Below, piece by piece: positions 49,867 to 60,102 of a DNA stretch of 64,000 nucleotides. Source of the stretch: Borrelia persica No12 (GTDB lineage Bacteria; Spirochaetota; Spirochaetia; Borreliales; Borreliaceae); assembly GCF_000500045.1 (NCBI RefSeq), contig NZ_AYOT01000146.1:1-64000 (forward strand). The letters are read 5' to 3'. Each line of letters starts with the position of its first letter. Position 1 is the first letter of the stretch. The position numbers and the translations under genes were made by a program. Below the pieces are notes generated by a model, which saw only the letters and a list, made by a program, of their open reading frames with translations, ran no database searches and was not told the DNA's origin.

Positions 49867-51273
49867 TTATAAAAAATCATGTAAAATAAAATTATTACCA
49901 GCTCCCATTGTAACAAATAAATCATTTCTCTTTAATAAATTTCTTATAAAATCAACAGAATCGACCACCTCTTTAAAAAAATATACATTCTGATTTAATG
50001 CTCTTAAAGACAAAAACAAATTTCTAGAAAGCTCATTAGGATCACAATCTTCTCTAACTGAAAGATATATATTATGCAAAATTAATACATCAATATTACT
50101 TAAAACTTTAACAAATTCATCAAAGAGAACTTTTGTTCTTGTAAATGTATGTGGCATAAAATCTAAAACAATACGTCTGCCATTATAAAATTTTTTAAGT
50201 CCCAAAAGAGTACTCTCAATTTCTTTTGGATGATGAGCATAATCATCAAGATATATAATACCATCTCTTTCCATAATAAATTCCATTCTTCTTTTAATGC
50301 CCATATACTCTTTAGCTATAATTTTTACTCTAGCATCAAAATTTAAAACTAATTTTTTATGCTCTTTCAAAAATAACTTTAAAGCCAAAAGTGCTATTGA
50401 AAAATTTAAAACATTATGATTTAAAGGGGTTTTAAGTTTAATATCAACAATTCCCAAAAAATCAAATTTTAAAAATTTGTCTATAATTTCGAAACGCTCA
50501 ATTTTAAAATCAGCCAGAGAACTAAATCCAACACTAAATACCCTAATATCTTTTCTAACAATCTTATTTTTAATATTAAGTAAATTAACTTCATCAGCAT
50601 TTATTATCAATATCCCATCTTTTTTCAAGTTATTGATATACTGTAAAAAAATATTTTCAACCTCTTCATAACTTTTAAAAAAGTCAACATGCTCATAATC
50701 AATATTGGTTAAAACAATCATATCTGGCAAAAAGTGCAAAAAATGACCCTTATACTCACAGGTCTCTGCAATAAATACATTGCTTTGCCCAACAAGACTA
50801 GACTTACCTTCTAAATTTTTAACACTAGAACCCAAGATCAAATTAGGTTCCAAGCCTAAACTATGAAACAAGATACCTAAAAATGCCGATGTAGTGGTTT
50901 TACCGTGAGAACCTGCAACTCCAATGCTATAATACTTTTTAGAAATTTCTCCAATAATTTCAGGATAAGAAAAAATCGGAATACCAAGTTCACGAGCTTC
51001 CAATAAAACAGGCAAACTATCCCTATCATAAGCTGATGAATATATTAAAGCATCATAAGATCTATTATGCATTTTCAACGAAAATTCATAAATATTTTCA
51101 TAATAAATTATATTTTTGCTATTTAATATATCTTCAGTCTGGAACTTCAAAGAAACATCAACACCCTCCACCAAATATCCCTTATCACTCAAAAAACAAG
51201 CAAGTGAACAAAGTCCAGAACCTTTAATGCCTACTAAAAAGATATTACTTAAATTATCCAAATCAAAACTCAT
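49867..51273 (-). CDS. murC: UDP-N-acetylmuramate--L-alanine ligase
   Basis: MurC adds L-alanine to UDP-MurNAc, the first peptide step of peptidoglycan synthesis in the cytoplasm. The 468-residue protein has an N-terminal Rossmann loop (FLVGIKGSGLCSLA, 12-25), the ATP motif GVAGSHGKTTTSAF near 108, TNIDYEHVDFF near 190 and YLDDYAHHPKEIESTL near 330, the AHHPxE signature of Mur ligases. It overlaps the upstream ATPase gene by 11 bp. Confidence 0.95.
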   Translation of the reverse strand: MSFDLDNLSNIFLVGIKGSGLCSLACFLSDKGYLVEGVDVSLKFQTEDILNSKNIIYYENIYEFSLKMHNRSYDALIYSSAYDRDSLPVLLEARELGIPIFSYPEIIGEISKKYYSIGVAGSHGKTTTSAFLGILFHSLGLEPNLILGSSVKNLEGKSSLVGQSNVFIAETCEYKGHFLHFLPDMIVLTNIDYEHVDFFKSYEEVENIFLQYINNLKKDGILIINADEVNLLNIKNKIVRKDIRVFSVGFSSLADFKIERFEIIDKFLKFDFLGIVDIKLKTPLNHNVLNFSIALLALKLFLKEHKKLVLNFDARVKIIAKEYMGIKRRMEFIMERDGIIYLDDYAHHPKEIESTLLGLKKFYNGRRIVLDFMPHTFTRTKVLFDEFVKVLSNIDVLILHNIYLSVREDCDPNELSRNLFLSLRALNQNVYFFKEVVDSVDFIRNLLKRNDLFVTMGAGNNFILHDFL

Positions 51274-52207
51274 TTTTTTTATCTAAATTGCCCTTTTTTT
51301 CATAAAATCTATGTATGATAACATCAATACCAGATATGTTAATTATCGTATATTTAAGCACATTGTTAATAATATAGTCTCTAAGCATTTCAGCATCATC
51401 AAGTAAATTACTCCCAAGTGGAATATCTAAGAAGAGTTTAAAAGAATAACTTCCCTGAATCTTTCTTATCTTTAAATTATAGACAATGTAATCTTTATTA
51501 TATTCAGAGACACAATGTTCAATAACTTGTCTTACAGCATTTTTAGAAACAGATACTCCCCCCCCATCATCATGGAAATTAGGCTTTACAATAGAACGAA
51601 TATAATTTCTTTTCTTTGATAACAACCCTTTACGTTTAAAAAAAACTCGAATTGAATCTAACAATAAATTTGGCTTAATAGATGTTATCTCAAAAGCAGC
51701 TGCTGGAACAACATGTTCGCCCATCTGTCGTGAAATTCTTGCCTTTTCTATTTCTTTTTGAGTAGAAATATCTGTTATATAAATAATCTTAGAAGAACTT
51801 GGCAAAAAAAGTCTAGATGTTATTTTATCTATCATTCGAACACTTGTTCCCAATATCAATATTTTATTAAAATTTTCTTTGCGAAGAGCCTCAACAATCT
51901 CATTCCTATGAGTATCATCCTCAAAAATAGATCGCCTTATTGCGTCAAACACATTATTCTCAAATTTAGCGGAACTTCCCGCAATAATCTTCATATTTTT
52001 TATTAAAACACCATCATCAATAATTAAAGGAATAGAATACTTATCCGCAATTAAATGGGATCTAAAGCTCTTTCCAGTACCAGCAACACCCACTAAAGAA
52101 TAAACCCTAATTTTAATAAATTTATGTTTAATAGCAATTGAAATATCCTTAACTGCACCTAAAGCATTCTTAAATGTAAATTTCTTAAATAAATTCTTTA
52201 AAGTCAT
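51263..52207 (-). CDS. P-loop ATPase with a C-terminal Asp23-like domain
   Basis: This protein (314 residues from ATG 52207; TTG 52216 is possible) has the nucleotide-binding loop GVAGTGKSFRSHLIADKY near residue 42. IIYITDISTQKEIEKARISR near 143 may be a Walker B-like region. The C-terminal 110 residues (VSVSKNAVRQVIEHCVSEY, IRKIQGSYSFKLFLDIPLG) resemble Asp23/YloU-type folds. The function is unknown. The gene is conserved in Borrelia as I recall (BB0816) and sits between the pseudouridine synthase gene (23-bp overlap) and murC, so an RNA or envelope role is possible. Confidence 0.7.
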   Translation of the reverse strand: MTLKNLFKKFTFKNALGAVKDISIAIKHKFIKIRVYSLVGVAGTGKSFRSHLIADKYSIPLIIDDGVLIKNMKIIAGSSAKFENNVFDAIRRSIFEDDTHRNEIVEALRKENFNKILILGTSVRMIDKITSRLFLPSSSKIIYITDISTQKEIEKARISRQMGEHVVPAAAFEITSIKPNLLLDSIRVFFKRKGLLSKKRNYIRSIVKPNFHDDGGGVSVSKNAVRQVIEHCVSEYNKDYIVYNLKIRKIQGSYSFKLFLDIPLGSNLLDDAEMLRDYIINNVLKYTIINISGIDVIIHRFYEKKGNLDKKNEF

Positions 52208-53159
52208 AAACACCAAAAATATTATTTATCTGTTCCACAAAATCTGAACCAGGTTCAACAAAAAATTCATTTCTTAAAAAGAAAGACTGATTAAATTTTA
52301 TCAAAAAAGAATGTAAAAAGTAATTATTTTTCTTAAATTTAGAATCATATTTCATATCATTAATCAAAGCATGCTTATGAAAAGCACACTGCGCTCTTAT
52401 TTGATGTGTAAATCCTGTTTTAATTGACACTTCAGCAAGTGTTGCATATTTAGACACCAAAATGGGTTTAACATCAGTTATAGCATTATACTTATTTAGA
52501 TTATCATCTACATTCTCCATAACAAAAGTTTTTTTTACAATTTTATCTCGATACAAGAAATTTTTATAAGTCAAAGACTTTTTAATCTCACCATCAAGTA
52601 AAGCCAAATATTTTTTTGTAACAAAACCATTACTAAATGCATTACTTAGAATCCTTGCAGAATTTATATTTTTCGCAAAAACAATAAGACCTGAAGTATT
52701 TCTATCCAATCTATGTACAGCTGAAGGTTTAAAACTAAGAGAGCCAAGATTTTCATCTAAAAGATAAGCATTAATCAAAACATCAAGTGAACACTTACTT
52801 CCATGAACCAAAATTCCTCTTTTTTTATTAATTACAAGTAAATCCTCATCCTCATAGACTATTCTACTCTCTACATCTCGCGATATAGCAGCCTCATCTT
52901 TAATTGTAATATTATTTAAATTAAAACCTTGTATTAAAGGTTTATACAAATAAATTTTATCATCTTTAAAAACCCGTTGTGAAAAAGAAACCTTTAAATT
53001 GTTTAAACGAATATCACCATTTCTAATATGTTTTATTACCTTTGATTTAGGAAATTTTAGAAATTTTATCAAAACTACATCAAGTCTCTTACCATCATCA
53101 TTATTTAAAACACTAATAACATTATACTTTCCAACGCTTTTAATATCCCCAAACAGCAT
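52185..53159 (-). CDS. RluA-family 23S rRNA pseudouridine synthase
   Basis: The enzyme converts specific uridines in RNA to pseudouridine. The 324-residue protein has an N-terminal S4 domain (RLDVVLIKFLKFPKSKVIKH, 25-44), the catalytic aspartate in SAVHRLDRNTSGLIVFAK near 150 and TGFTHQIRAQ near 245. The RluC/RluD type is likely from the domain layout; the exact target base is not clear. It follows panF by 4 bp. Confidence 0.92.
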   Translation of the reverse strand: MLFGDIKSVGKYNVISVLNNDDGKRLDVVLIKFLKFPKSKVIKHIRNGDIRLNNLKVSFSQRVFKDDKIYLYKPLIQGFNLNNITIKDEAAISRDVESRIVYEDEDLLVINKKRGILVHGSKCSLDVLINAYLLDENLGSLSFKPSAVHRLDRNTSGLIVFAKNINSARILSNAFSNGFVTKKYLALLDGEIKKSLTYKNFLYRDKIVKKTFVMENVDDNLNKYNAITDVKPILVSKYATLAEVSIKTGFTHQIRAQCAFHKHALINDMKYDSKFKKNNYFLHSFLIKFNQSFFLRNEFFVEPGSDFVEQINNIFGVYDFKEFI

Positions 53160-53163
53160 ACAA

Positions 53164-54585
53164 CTAAATTTTACTACATTTTTGACAAATAAAATTAACT
53201 ATCAAAAATGAACACACAGAAATGAAAAATGAAGGAACAATAGGATGAAAATGATAAATACTTTTTTTGTCACAAAAAATGATAAGCAAATAACTCAAAA
53301 GCCCTAAAAATTGAGAAACAAAAGCCGATATTTTACTTACAAAATTAAAATAAAGACCAAAAACAATAATAGAAAAAAATGAAACTTCTAAAGCACCAAT
53401 TGCAAAAATATTTATAAAAAACAAAAAATCAGGTGGGGTTAAAGATAACCAGACTATTATTAATACAAAACAAACATTAGAAATAATGGTAATCCTTTTT
53501 ATTCCTATTTTATCTTTAACATTTTTATTTAATGACAATATTGCCTTAACTAAAGTAGAAGACAATAAAAGAAGACCTGAATCTATTGTAGACATTATAG
53601 CTGATAAGAGCCCTACAAAAAAAAACACAAATACATTGGGATTTAATACTTCCAATGCCACATTTAAAATAACTTTATCATTTATTTCTAATTTAGGAAA
53701 AATAACAAGCGAAAAAAAACCTATTAGATGCATAATAACAACTAAAAATCCTATTACAAAAGTAACAATAGGAAGAGAACATCTAATTGCTATTACATCT
53801 TTAAACGCTATAAAATTATTAACAAATTGTGGTAAACCTAATATCCCAACTCCTATTAATATCCAAAAAGAAATTATATATCCCATATTTAAATCCAAAT
53901 TTGATGGCAATAACAACTCCTCTTTAAGTCCTAATTGAGCCATCTTAAAAAGATTACTAATACCATCTCCCAAATCAATTAATTTTGAAAATAATAGCAC
54001 AGAAGCTATGATCATTAAAATTCCCTGTATCAAATCCATATATGCTATCATTCTAAATCCTCCAAAACATACATATACAAAGACAAATAGAGAAAAGAAA
54101 ATAAGAGCATCAATATAACTAATTTGAAAAAAAACCTCTAAAAGTTTAGCTCCTCCCATAAGTTGAGCTGAAATCATAAATAAAGAAAAAAAAATCAATA
54201 TAAAACTACTAATTAAAACTAACGAACGACTAAGATATCTATATCCAATATAATCAATAATGTTTATGGCATTAATTTTTTTAGACTCCAAATTTAACTT
54301 CTCCCCAACAATAACAAATGAAATTAAACTCGTAGGAATTTGAATAACTGCTAAGAATATAAAAGACAACCCATATTTATAAACAGCCGAAGGGCCTGAA
54401 ATAAAGCTACTAGCACTAACATAACTAGATGCAACAACTAATGCCATTACAAAAAAATTTAAACCACGATTTGCAAGAAAGTAATTACGCAAAAATGCTT
54501 TTTCTTCATTTGCTCCTCTAAACAAAAAACCAAACAAGCAATATAAAACCACAAAGACCAAAAATAAAACAAATGCTTTAATCAT
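53164..54585 (-). CDS. panF: Sodium/pantothenate symporter
   Basis: PanF brings pantothenate, the precursor of coenzyme A, into the cell with sodium. The protein (473 residues from ATG 54585, which overlaps the previous stop; a TTG at 54597 is possible) has about 13 membrane segments and sodium:solute symporter motifs: SYVSASSFISGPSAVYKYG near 57, GFRMIAYMDLIQG near 180 and SAIMSTIDSGLLLLSS near 330. A four-residue-shifted start would change little. It is paired with the YhdT-like gene, as in many bacteria, and lies opposite coaBC, the CoA synthesis gene. Confidence 0.93.
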   Translation of the reverse strand: MIKAFVLFLVFVVLYCLFGFLFRGANEEKAFLRNYFLANRGLNFFVMALVVASSYVSASSFISGPSAVYKYGLSFIFLAVIQIPTSLISFVIVGEKLNLESKKINAINIIDYIGYRYLSRSLVLISSFILIFFSLFMISAQLMGGAKLLEVFFQISYIDALIFFSLFVFVYVCFGGFRMIAYMDLIQGILMIIASVLLFSKLIDLGDGISNLFKMAQLGLKEELLLPSNLDLNMGYIISFWILIGVGILGLPQFVNNFIAFKDVIAIRCSLPIVTFVIGFLVVIMHLIGFFSLVIFPKLEINDKVILNVALEVLNPNVFVFFFVGLLSAIMSTIDSGLLLLSSTLVKAILSLNKNVKDKIGIKRITIISNVCFVLIIVWLSLTPPDFLFFINIFAIGALEVSFFSIIVFGLYFNFVSKISAFVSQFLGLLSYLLIIFCDKKSIYHFHPIVPSFFISVCSFLIVNFICQKCSKI

Positions 54586-54772
54586 TTCTAAAAACAATTA
54601 CAAAAATGCACACCAACAATAAACTAAGAATAGGAAAAAAAATACATGATAAAAAAAACCAAACAGGAATATTAAATATAAAAATACAAAAACAAGATAA
54701 ACAAGCCGCAATACACCACCAAATAAACAAAAATAAATATATAAAACTTGCAACAAATACCTTATTTATCAA
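54578..54772 (-). CDS. YhdT-family small membrane protein
   Basis: This 64-residue protein has two hydrophobic segments (about 8-32 and 37-60) with WWCIAACLSCF between them. YhdT (DUF997) proteins are coded just before panF in many bacteria and may be a small partner of the symporter. Its stop codon overlaps the panF start, so translation is coupled. It starts 77 bp from coaBC on the opposite strand. Confidence 0.85.
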   Translation of the reverse strand: MINKVFVASFIYLFLFIWWCIAACLSCFCIFIFNIPVWFFLSCIFFPILSLLLVCIFVIVFRND

Positions 54773-54800
54773 TTACAATCCTTTTAAAATATTAAATACA

Positions 54801-54845
54801 ATGTTATACAATATTGTATTACAATTACATAATATTGTATAACAT
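54801..54845. promoter_or_regulatory. Perfect 15-bp inverted repeat before coaBC
   Basis: ATGTTATACAATATT (54801-54815) is repeated exactly inverted at 54831-54845, with a 15-bp centre. The left arm also contains a 14-bp perfect palindrome (54806-54819). The right arm ends 4 bp before the coaBC ATG, where no ribosome-binding site is visible. It could be a double operator for the divergent panF and coaBC units, or an RNA hairpin covering the start. Confidence 0.6.
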
Positions 54846-54849
54846 CAAT

Positions 54850-56025
54850 ATGGAAAGACAAAAAAATATATTAATAGGAGTATGCGGGGGAATCGCAGCC
54901 TATAAATCAGCTTATATTATCTCAAGTTTAAACAAAATGGGACATAATGTTAAGGTCATAATGACAGACAATGCAACTAAATTCATTACCCCATTAACAT
55001 TAGAGACTCTCTCTAAAAATAAAGTCATTACAAGCTTGTGGAACAGAAGTTATGAAGAAATAGAACACATAAACTTAGCAAGATGGGCTGATCTAATATT
55101 AATTATCCCAGCAACATATAACTTTATTTCTAAAATTGCATCTGGCATTGCCGATGATATTTTAAGCATAGTATTATCTGCAAGCACAGCACCAACTTAT
55201 TTTGCACTAGCAATGAATAACGTAATGTACCAAAATCCCATTTTACAAGAAAACATTAAAAAATTACAAAAATATAATTATAACTTTATTGAACCTGATC
55301 AAGGCTTTTTGGCATGTTCTTTAAATGCTATTGGACGTCTTAAGAACGAAAACGATATTTTAAATATCATACTAAATTCACTCATGCCAAAATTACCACT
55401 AAAAAACAAAAAAATATTAATAACTGCTTCAAGAACAGAAGAACCATTAGATCCAATTCGTTATTTTTCAAATAAATCAACAGGACAAATGGGCTTCAAT
55501 ATAGGCATTGAAGCACAAAAACTTGGAGCTGATGTTACAATCATTACAGGACCAAGCAATGAAAAAACACCCTATGGAATAAACGTTATTAGAATACAAA
55601 CAACATCAGAAATGTATCAAGAAGCAATAAAGATATACAAAGAATTTGACATAATAATTGGAGCTGCTGCTGTTGTAGATTTAAGACCTGATACTATTTA
55701 TAAAACTAAAATCAAAAAAAATAACATAGAAGAATTTAACATTAAATTGGTAAAAAATTTAGACATCATTAAACATATAGGAAAAAATAAAACTAAAAAT
55801 CAAATTGTCATTGGATTTTGCGCTCAAAAAGATGAAATTTTAATGGAAGAAGCCAAAGAAAAATTAAAAACCAAAAATTTAGACTATATAATTGCAAATG
55901 ACTTAAAATATTTTGGATCAAACTTAAATAAAATTTACATAATAGACAAAAACAATGTTAAAAAATTTCCAGAAATGTCAAAAAAAGAAACAGCAAAAGA
56001 AATTTTAAAAATTTTATATCAATAA
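54850..56025 (+). CDS. coaBC: Phosphopantothenoylcysteine decarboxylase/synthase
   Basis: This bifunctional flavoprotein makes 4'-phosphopantetheine for coenzyme A. I place the start at ATG 54850 (391 residues), directly before the conserved ILIGVCGGIAAYKSAY; an upstream ATG at 54814 lies inside the inverted repeat. CoaC features are the active-site His in EHINLARWADL, AMNNVMYQNP and the Cys in GFLACSLNAIGRL. CoaB features are ITASRTEEPLDPIRYFSN and IIGAAAVVDLRP. It is single on the plus strand, convergent with the HEAT-repeat gene, and opposite pantothenate uptake (panF). Confidence 0.95.
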   Translation: MERQKNILIGVCGGIAAYKSAYIISSLNKMGHNVKVIMTDNATKFITPLTLETLSKNKVITSLWNRSYEEIEHINLARWADLILIIPATYNFISKIASGIADDILSIVLSASTAPTYFALAMNNVMYQNPILQENIKKLQKYNYNFIEPDQGFLACSLNAIGRLKNENDILNIILNSLMPKLPLKNKKILITASRTEEPLDPIRYFSNKSTGQMGFNIGIEAQKLGADVTIITGPSNEKTPYGINVIRIQTTSEMYQEAIKIYKEFDIIIGAAAVVDLRPDTIYKTKIKKNNIEEFNIKLVKNLDIIKHIGKNKTKNQIVIGFCAQKDEILMEEAKEKLKTKNLDYIIANDLKYFGSNLNKIYIIDKNNVKKFPEMSKKETAKEILKILYQ

Positions 56026-57446
56026 TTTACTAAAAGTTTTTTTAAATATTCCGAATTGGTTGTTTTCTTAATCTCTTTAAGTTTACCGGAAAGCAATTCT
56101 GACTTATTATAAACAGCTCCTTTGATTGAAAGGTTCATCAGATTAATATTTTTACTCTCAATAATCTTAGAATAAAAATCATCAAAATTACCCTTTTTAG
56201 ATGCAAACAACATAGCAACACTTAAAAGCAATTTTGAAGGTTTATGAATATTTTCCCTGTCCAAAAGATTTAAAGCAATCAAACGAGCAGAATCTATATC
56301 TTTATCTAAAAGATAACTAAATACAATAAACTTAAAGTTATGCTCAACATTAAAATCAAACATTATCTTTTCTATAGCCTCATAGCCAGAACCCATATCT
56401 ACTAAAGCCTTACCAGAAACTTCTCTAACTTTTACAGAAGGATCACTTTTGATTTTATAAATTAACACCTCTTTTGACTCAAGATCATGATGATCCTTAA
56501 TAGCCTCAACAGCACTAATCCTAATGTTAACATCAGAATCTCTCAAAAAATCATATAAAATATCCTTTGATTTTAAAGACACATCTCTTGAAAGCGCCTC
56601 TATAATAGCAATTTTAACATTGTGATTGTTATTATTATCCTGAAGATATAAATGGGCATTTTCTGTTATTTTCTCAGGAGCAAGATATGATAATGCTTTA
56701 ATAGCTGCAGCCTTAATAGATGGATTTTCATAAATATCAATAGAGATTTCATAAAATCTATCTGCATAATCAATAACATTGGATTTACCAAGAGCAATAA
56801 GTATTGCTGATTTAACCCCATCATTACCAGAATATTTATCATAAACATCCATCATCTCTTTAGAATATTCAGGAGAAGAAAGCTCACCAAGATAATAAGC
56901 TGAAATAGCTACAACATTTCCCTCTTTATTTTCAAGAATAGAAATAAGGGTTTTCTTCAAAGAATCCTTATCACCTAATTTTTTAAGATATAAAATTGCC
57001 AAATTAATCAGATCATTAGGATACCTATTACTCTCATAATTTTCAAGAATATAATTGGCAGCATCAACACCACCTGAATACTCAAGGGCCAAAAACAAGT
57101 CAAAAATTGCTCGTTTTAGATCAATATTAAAAGTTTTTTGTAATCTCTTCTCAAGTAAAGCATTATACTCACCATCACCGGATTTTTTAAGACTATTAAT
57201 AATTTCAATAACCTGAACATCAAGTCCATAGGAAATAACATCATTTACCTGCTTTACATCCAAATTCACATCTCTAGATTTAGGATCTTTAAAAAGATCA
57301 CTCTCTAAAGAATTTTCTACTTTCTCTTCATTTATTTTAGTTTTAGAATCCAAAAACAGTTGAGTTTTATTTGACAATTTAGGCTTTTTATTCGAAAAAA
57401 CATCAAACACAATACAAAATAAAAGAACAAAACGCAAATATCTCAT
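56019..57446 (-). CDS. Exported HEAT-repeat protein
   Basis: This 475-residue protein has a signal peptide (LRFVLLFCIVFDVFS). Residues about 75-440 are alpha-helical HEAT/PBS-lyase-like repeats of about 30 residues, for example VRISAVEAIKDH, VREVSGKALVDMGSG and IKAAAIKALSYLAPEK. It is probably a periplasmic scaffold with no enzyme motif. It overlaps murJ by 4 bp (ATGA) at the end of the long pnp-to-murJ run, and its last bases overlap the end of coaBC by 7 bp. Confidence 0.82.
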   Translation of the reverse strand: MRYLRFVLLFCIVFDVFSNKKPKLSNKTQLFLDSKTKINEEKVENSLESDLFKDPKSRDVNLDVKQVNDVISYGLDVQVIEIINSLKKSGDGEYNALLEKRLQKTFNIDLKRAIFDLFLALEYSGGVDAANYILENYESNRYPNDLINLAILYLKKLGDKDSLKKTLISILENKEGNVVAISAYYLGELSSPEYSKEMMDVYDKYSGNDGVKSAILIALGKSNVIDYADRFYEISIDIYENPSIKAAAIKALSYLAPEKITENAHLYLQDNNNNHNVKIAIIEALSRDVSLKSKDILYDFLRDSDVNIRISAVEAIKDHHDLESKEVLIYKIKSDPSVKVREVSGKALVDMGSGYEAIEKIMFDFNVEHNFKFIVFSYLLDKDIDSARLIALNLLDRENIHKPSKLLLSVAMLFASKKGNFDDFYSKIIESKNINLMNLSIKGAVYNKSELLSGKLKEIKKTTNSEYLKKLLVNY

Positions 57447-58966
57447 GTAATATCTCGACTAATAAATTTAAAAACCTTAATAACACCAAGCAAATAATAA
57501 CATAATATCAAAATAATAATGTTAATTATACCCACAACACTCAATAAATAAAAATTATTAAAGCTAAATCCTACATCCCACTGAAAATTTTTAAAAAAAG
57601 TATAAAATAAATATAAAGGAATAAGAGAAATAGATGACTTAACAAGAGCCATTGTAATTTTATTAAGTTCAAACTTAATCTCATGTCTAAATCCAACAAA
57701 ATAAAAAATAATAATGCACGCAATAAAAGAAATTGATTGTGCAATAGGCAAAACATCCACCGTCTGATAATACTTAATACCAAAAACTGAGATAACAATA
57801 TCAATAGCAGAAAAAATAAGATTAAAATAAAGCGGCATTTTTGAATTACGTATCGCAAAATAGTATTTTTGAAACAATCCAAAAATTGAAGAAAATAATA
57901 ATCCTACTAAAAAGTATTGCAATACACTAACAGTTTTTTGAGTATCATATACGGAAAACTTACCTCCAGTAAGTAATAAATTCAAAATAGGAGCAGCCCA
58001 AATGTACATCAAAAATGAAATTGGAACTAAAAGAAAGATAAAAATATTAATCCCCTGATTTAAAATTGAATTTAAGCGTTCTTTATCACCCAAGGAAGCA
58101 TATTCAGACATCTTAGGAAAAATGACTGTAGAAATAGAAACATAAAAAATTCCCACAGGAAGTTGATAATAAACAATTGCATTACTTAAAACAGAAACAC
58201 TTCCAATATCTAAGGTTGACGCTAAAGCAAATGAAACTTGCTGAGTAACAATTGCTACCAAAGCCGATAAAATCATATGCGACCATCTCTTTAGAAATCT
58301 TAAGAATGACGCATCATTAAAATTAAATATTGGTCTATATGTAAGACCTATATAAATACAATTTATCATCTGAATTACAAACTGCAAAATTCCACCAATA
58401 ATGACTCCAATAACAGCACTATATATACCATACTGACTAAAAAACAAATATATACTTAATATAATGCCACAAGAAAGCATAACAGGAGCAAAAGATGGTA
58501 TAAAAAAAACTTTATAAGAATTTAAAACTGATGCAAATATAGATGACAAACTTATGAGCAAGACATAAAATATCAAATAGTTAAATATATAACTGGCTAA
58601 CTCTAAATGACTCTCTCTATAAGAAGATAAGAAATACATAATTTGCCTAGAAAAAAAAATCATAACACAAATAATAAAACTAATACTTATGACATTAAAA
58701 GTGGTAACTCGTCTAAAAAAATTAATAGCATGCCTATCAGATTTTTGTTTCTCATGAGTAAATTCAGGCATAAAAGCTGAAGTCATAGCACCTTCAGATA
58801 TAATCTTTCTCAAATTATTTGGAATATTAAAAACATAATTAAAAATATCTGCTTCAATGTTTGCTCCAAAATAATAAGAGAATACCTTTATCTTAATAAA
58901 ACCCATTAAACGCGAAAAAAAGATTGAAATCATAACAATAACCGTAGAAATAGCATCTCTATTCAT
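57443..58966 (-). CDS. murJ: Lipid II flippase MurJ/MviN
   Basis: MurJ flips lipid II across the inner membrane for peptidoglycan synthesis. The 507-residue protein has about 14 membrane segments, the N-terminal [19 protein letters not shown], the MurJ motif [15 protein letters not shown] near 60 with its functional arginine region, and [20 protein letters not shown] near 275. It overlaps tgt by 8 bp and the HEAT gene by 4 bp. Confidence 0.95.
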   Translation of the reverse strand: MNRDAISTVIVMISIFFSRLMGFIKIKVFSYYFGANIEADIFNYVFNIPNNLRKIISEGAMTSAFMPEFTHEKQKSDRHAINFFRRVTTFNVISISFIICVMIFFSRQIMYFLSSYRESHLELASYIFNYLIFYVLLISLSSIFASVLNSYKVFFIPSFAPVMLSCGIILSIYLFFSQYGIYSAVIGVIIGGILQFVIQMINCIYIGLTYRPIFNFNDASFLRFLKRWSHMILSALVAIVTQQVSFALASTLDIGSVSVLSNAIVYYQLPVGIFYVSISTVIFPKMSEYASLGDKERLNSILNQGINIFIFLLVPISFLMYIWAAPILNLLLTGGKFSVYDTQKTVSVLQYFLVGLLFSSIFGLFQKYYFAIRNSKMPLYFNLIFSAIDIVISVFGIKYYQTVDVLPIAQSISFIACIIIFYFVGFRHEIKFELNKITMALVKSSISLIPLYLFYTFFKNFQWDVGFSFNNFYLLSVVGIINIIILILCYYLLGVIKVFKFISRDIT

Positions 58967-60086
58967 TCAAACAACCTTCATCATACCTGTCCAAATAAAG
59001 CTTTCTAAATTTTGCAAAGTCATCATTCATAATTGCATCTTTAACCTTTTGAATAAGTCTAAACATATAATGAATGTTATGCTCACTAGCCAACATCACT
59101 CCAAGTGTTTCTTCTGATTTAAATAAATGCCTCAAATATCCTCTTGAATATCTTGTACATAAAGTGCAAAAACAATCTTCCTCAACAGAACAAGTATCAA
59201 CATTAAATTCAGATCGCTTAATACGAAGTATCCCATTATCAGTTAAAAGCGAACCATGTCTAGCAATTCTTGTAGGATTAACACAATCAAAAATATCAAT
59301 ACCATTATATATGGCATCCAAAATATAATGAGGCGTACCAATTCCCATCACATACTTTGGCTTATCCTTAGGTATTAGTGAAGAATTATATTCAAGAATT
59401 TCTAAATACTTCTCTCTTGGTTCTCCAACAGAAATTCCACCAATCGCAATACCAGGACTATTTAATTCTAAAATTGCTTCAGTACTTCTTTTCCTTAAGT
59501 CTTTAAAAAAATTACCCTGTGTTATCAAAAATAAAAGACCACCATATCCCTCTTTTCTATTTTCATAAGCACACAATGTACGACGAGCCCAAGAAGTTGT
59601 AATATTTGTATACAAACTTGCCTCACTATAATCAATACCATAAGGACTACAAATATCAAGAGCCATAATAATATCGCTCTCAAAAATTTCTTGCATGCTA
59701 AATACACTCTCAGGTGTAAAATAATGTCTAGAACCATCAATATGAGATTTAAAATCCACTCCTTCATCTTCAATTTTTCTAAAATTAGCTAAAGAAAAAA
59801 CTTGAAATCCCCCAGAATCTGTTAAAAAATTTTTATTCCAAGTCGTAAAATTATGCAAATTTCCATATTTTTTTATTACATCAATACCAGGTCTTAAATA
59901 CAAGTGATAAGTATTTGCAAGCATCAAATTACATCCCAATTTTTCAAGCACATCATGCTTTAAAGCTTTCATCACACCCAAAGTACCAACAGGCATAAAA
60001 CATGGCGTTGAAACCTTGCCATGAGGAAGTTCAAGCACACCAAGTCTTGCATTTGAATTTTTATCATTTTTAATAACATTAAACAT
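58959..60086 (-). CDS. tgt: Queuine tRNA-ribosyltransferase
   Basis: Tgt exchanges guanine for a queuine precursor at tRNA wobble position 34. I choose ATG 60086 (375 residues, the usual size); the frame open up to 60194 would add a hydrophobic leader not found in the family, and AGTAGG lies upstream of 60086. Motifs are GTLGVMKAL near 30, the nucleophile loop [12 protein letters not shown] near 85, [15 protein letters not shown] near 215 and the zinc site [12 protein letters not shown]...H near 300. Borrelia lacks queuine synthesis genes as far as I know, so it likely salvages the base. Confidence 0.95.
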   Translation of the reverse strand: MFNVIKNDKNSNARLGVLELPHGKVSTPCFMPVGTLGVMKALKHDVLEKLGCNLMLANTYHLYLRPGIDVIKKYGNLHNFTTWNKNFLTDSGGFQVFSLANFRKIEDEGVDFKSHIDGSRHYFTPESVFSMQEIFESDIIMALDICSPYGIDYSEASLYTNITTSWARRTLCAYENRKEGYGGLLFLITQGNFFKDLRKRSTEAILELNSPGIAIGGISVGEPREKYLEILEYNSSLIPKDKPKYVMGIGTPHYILDAIYNGIDIFDCVNPTRIARHGSLLTDNGILRIKRSEFNVDTCSVEEDCFCTLCTRYSRGYLRHLFKSEETLGVMLASEHNIHYMFRLIQKVKDAIMNDDFAKFRKLYLDRYDEGCLNE

Positions 60087-60102
60087 AAATTTAAAAAACC
60101 TA

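Noticed and set aside
53486-53938. Plus-strand frame of 150 codons opposite panF
   Set aside because: It is a shadow of a well supported membrane protein gene, lacking a ribosome-binding site.
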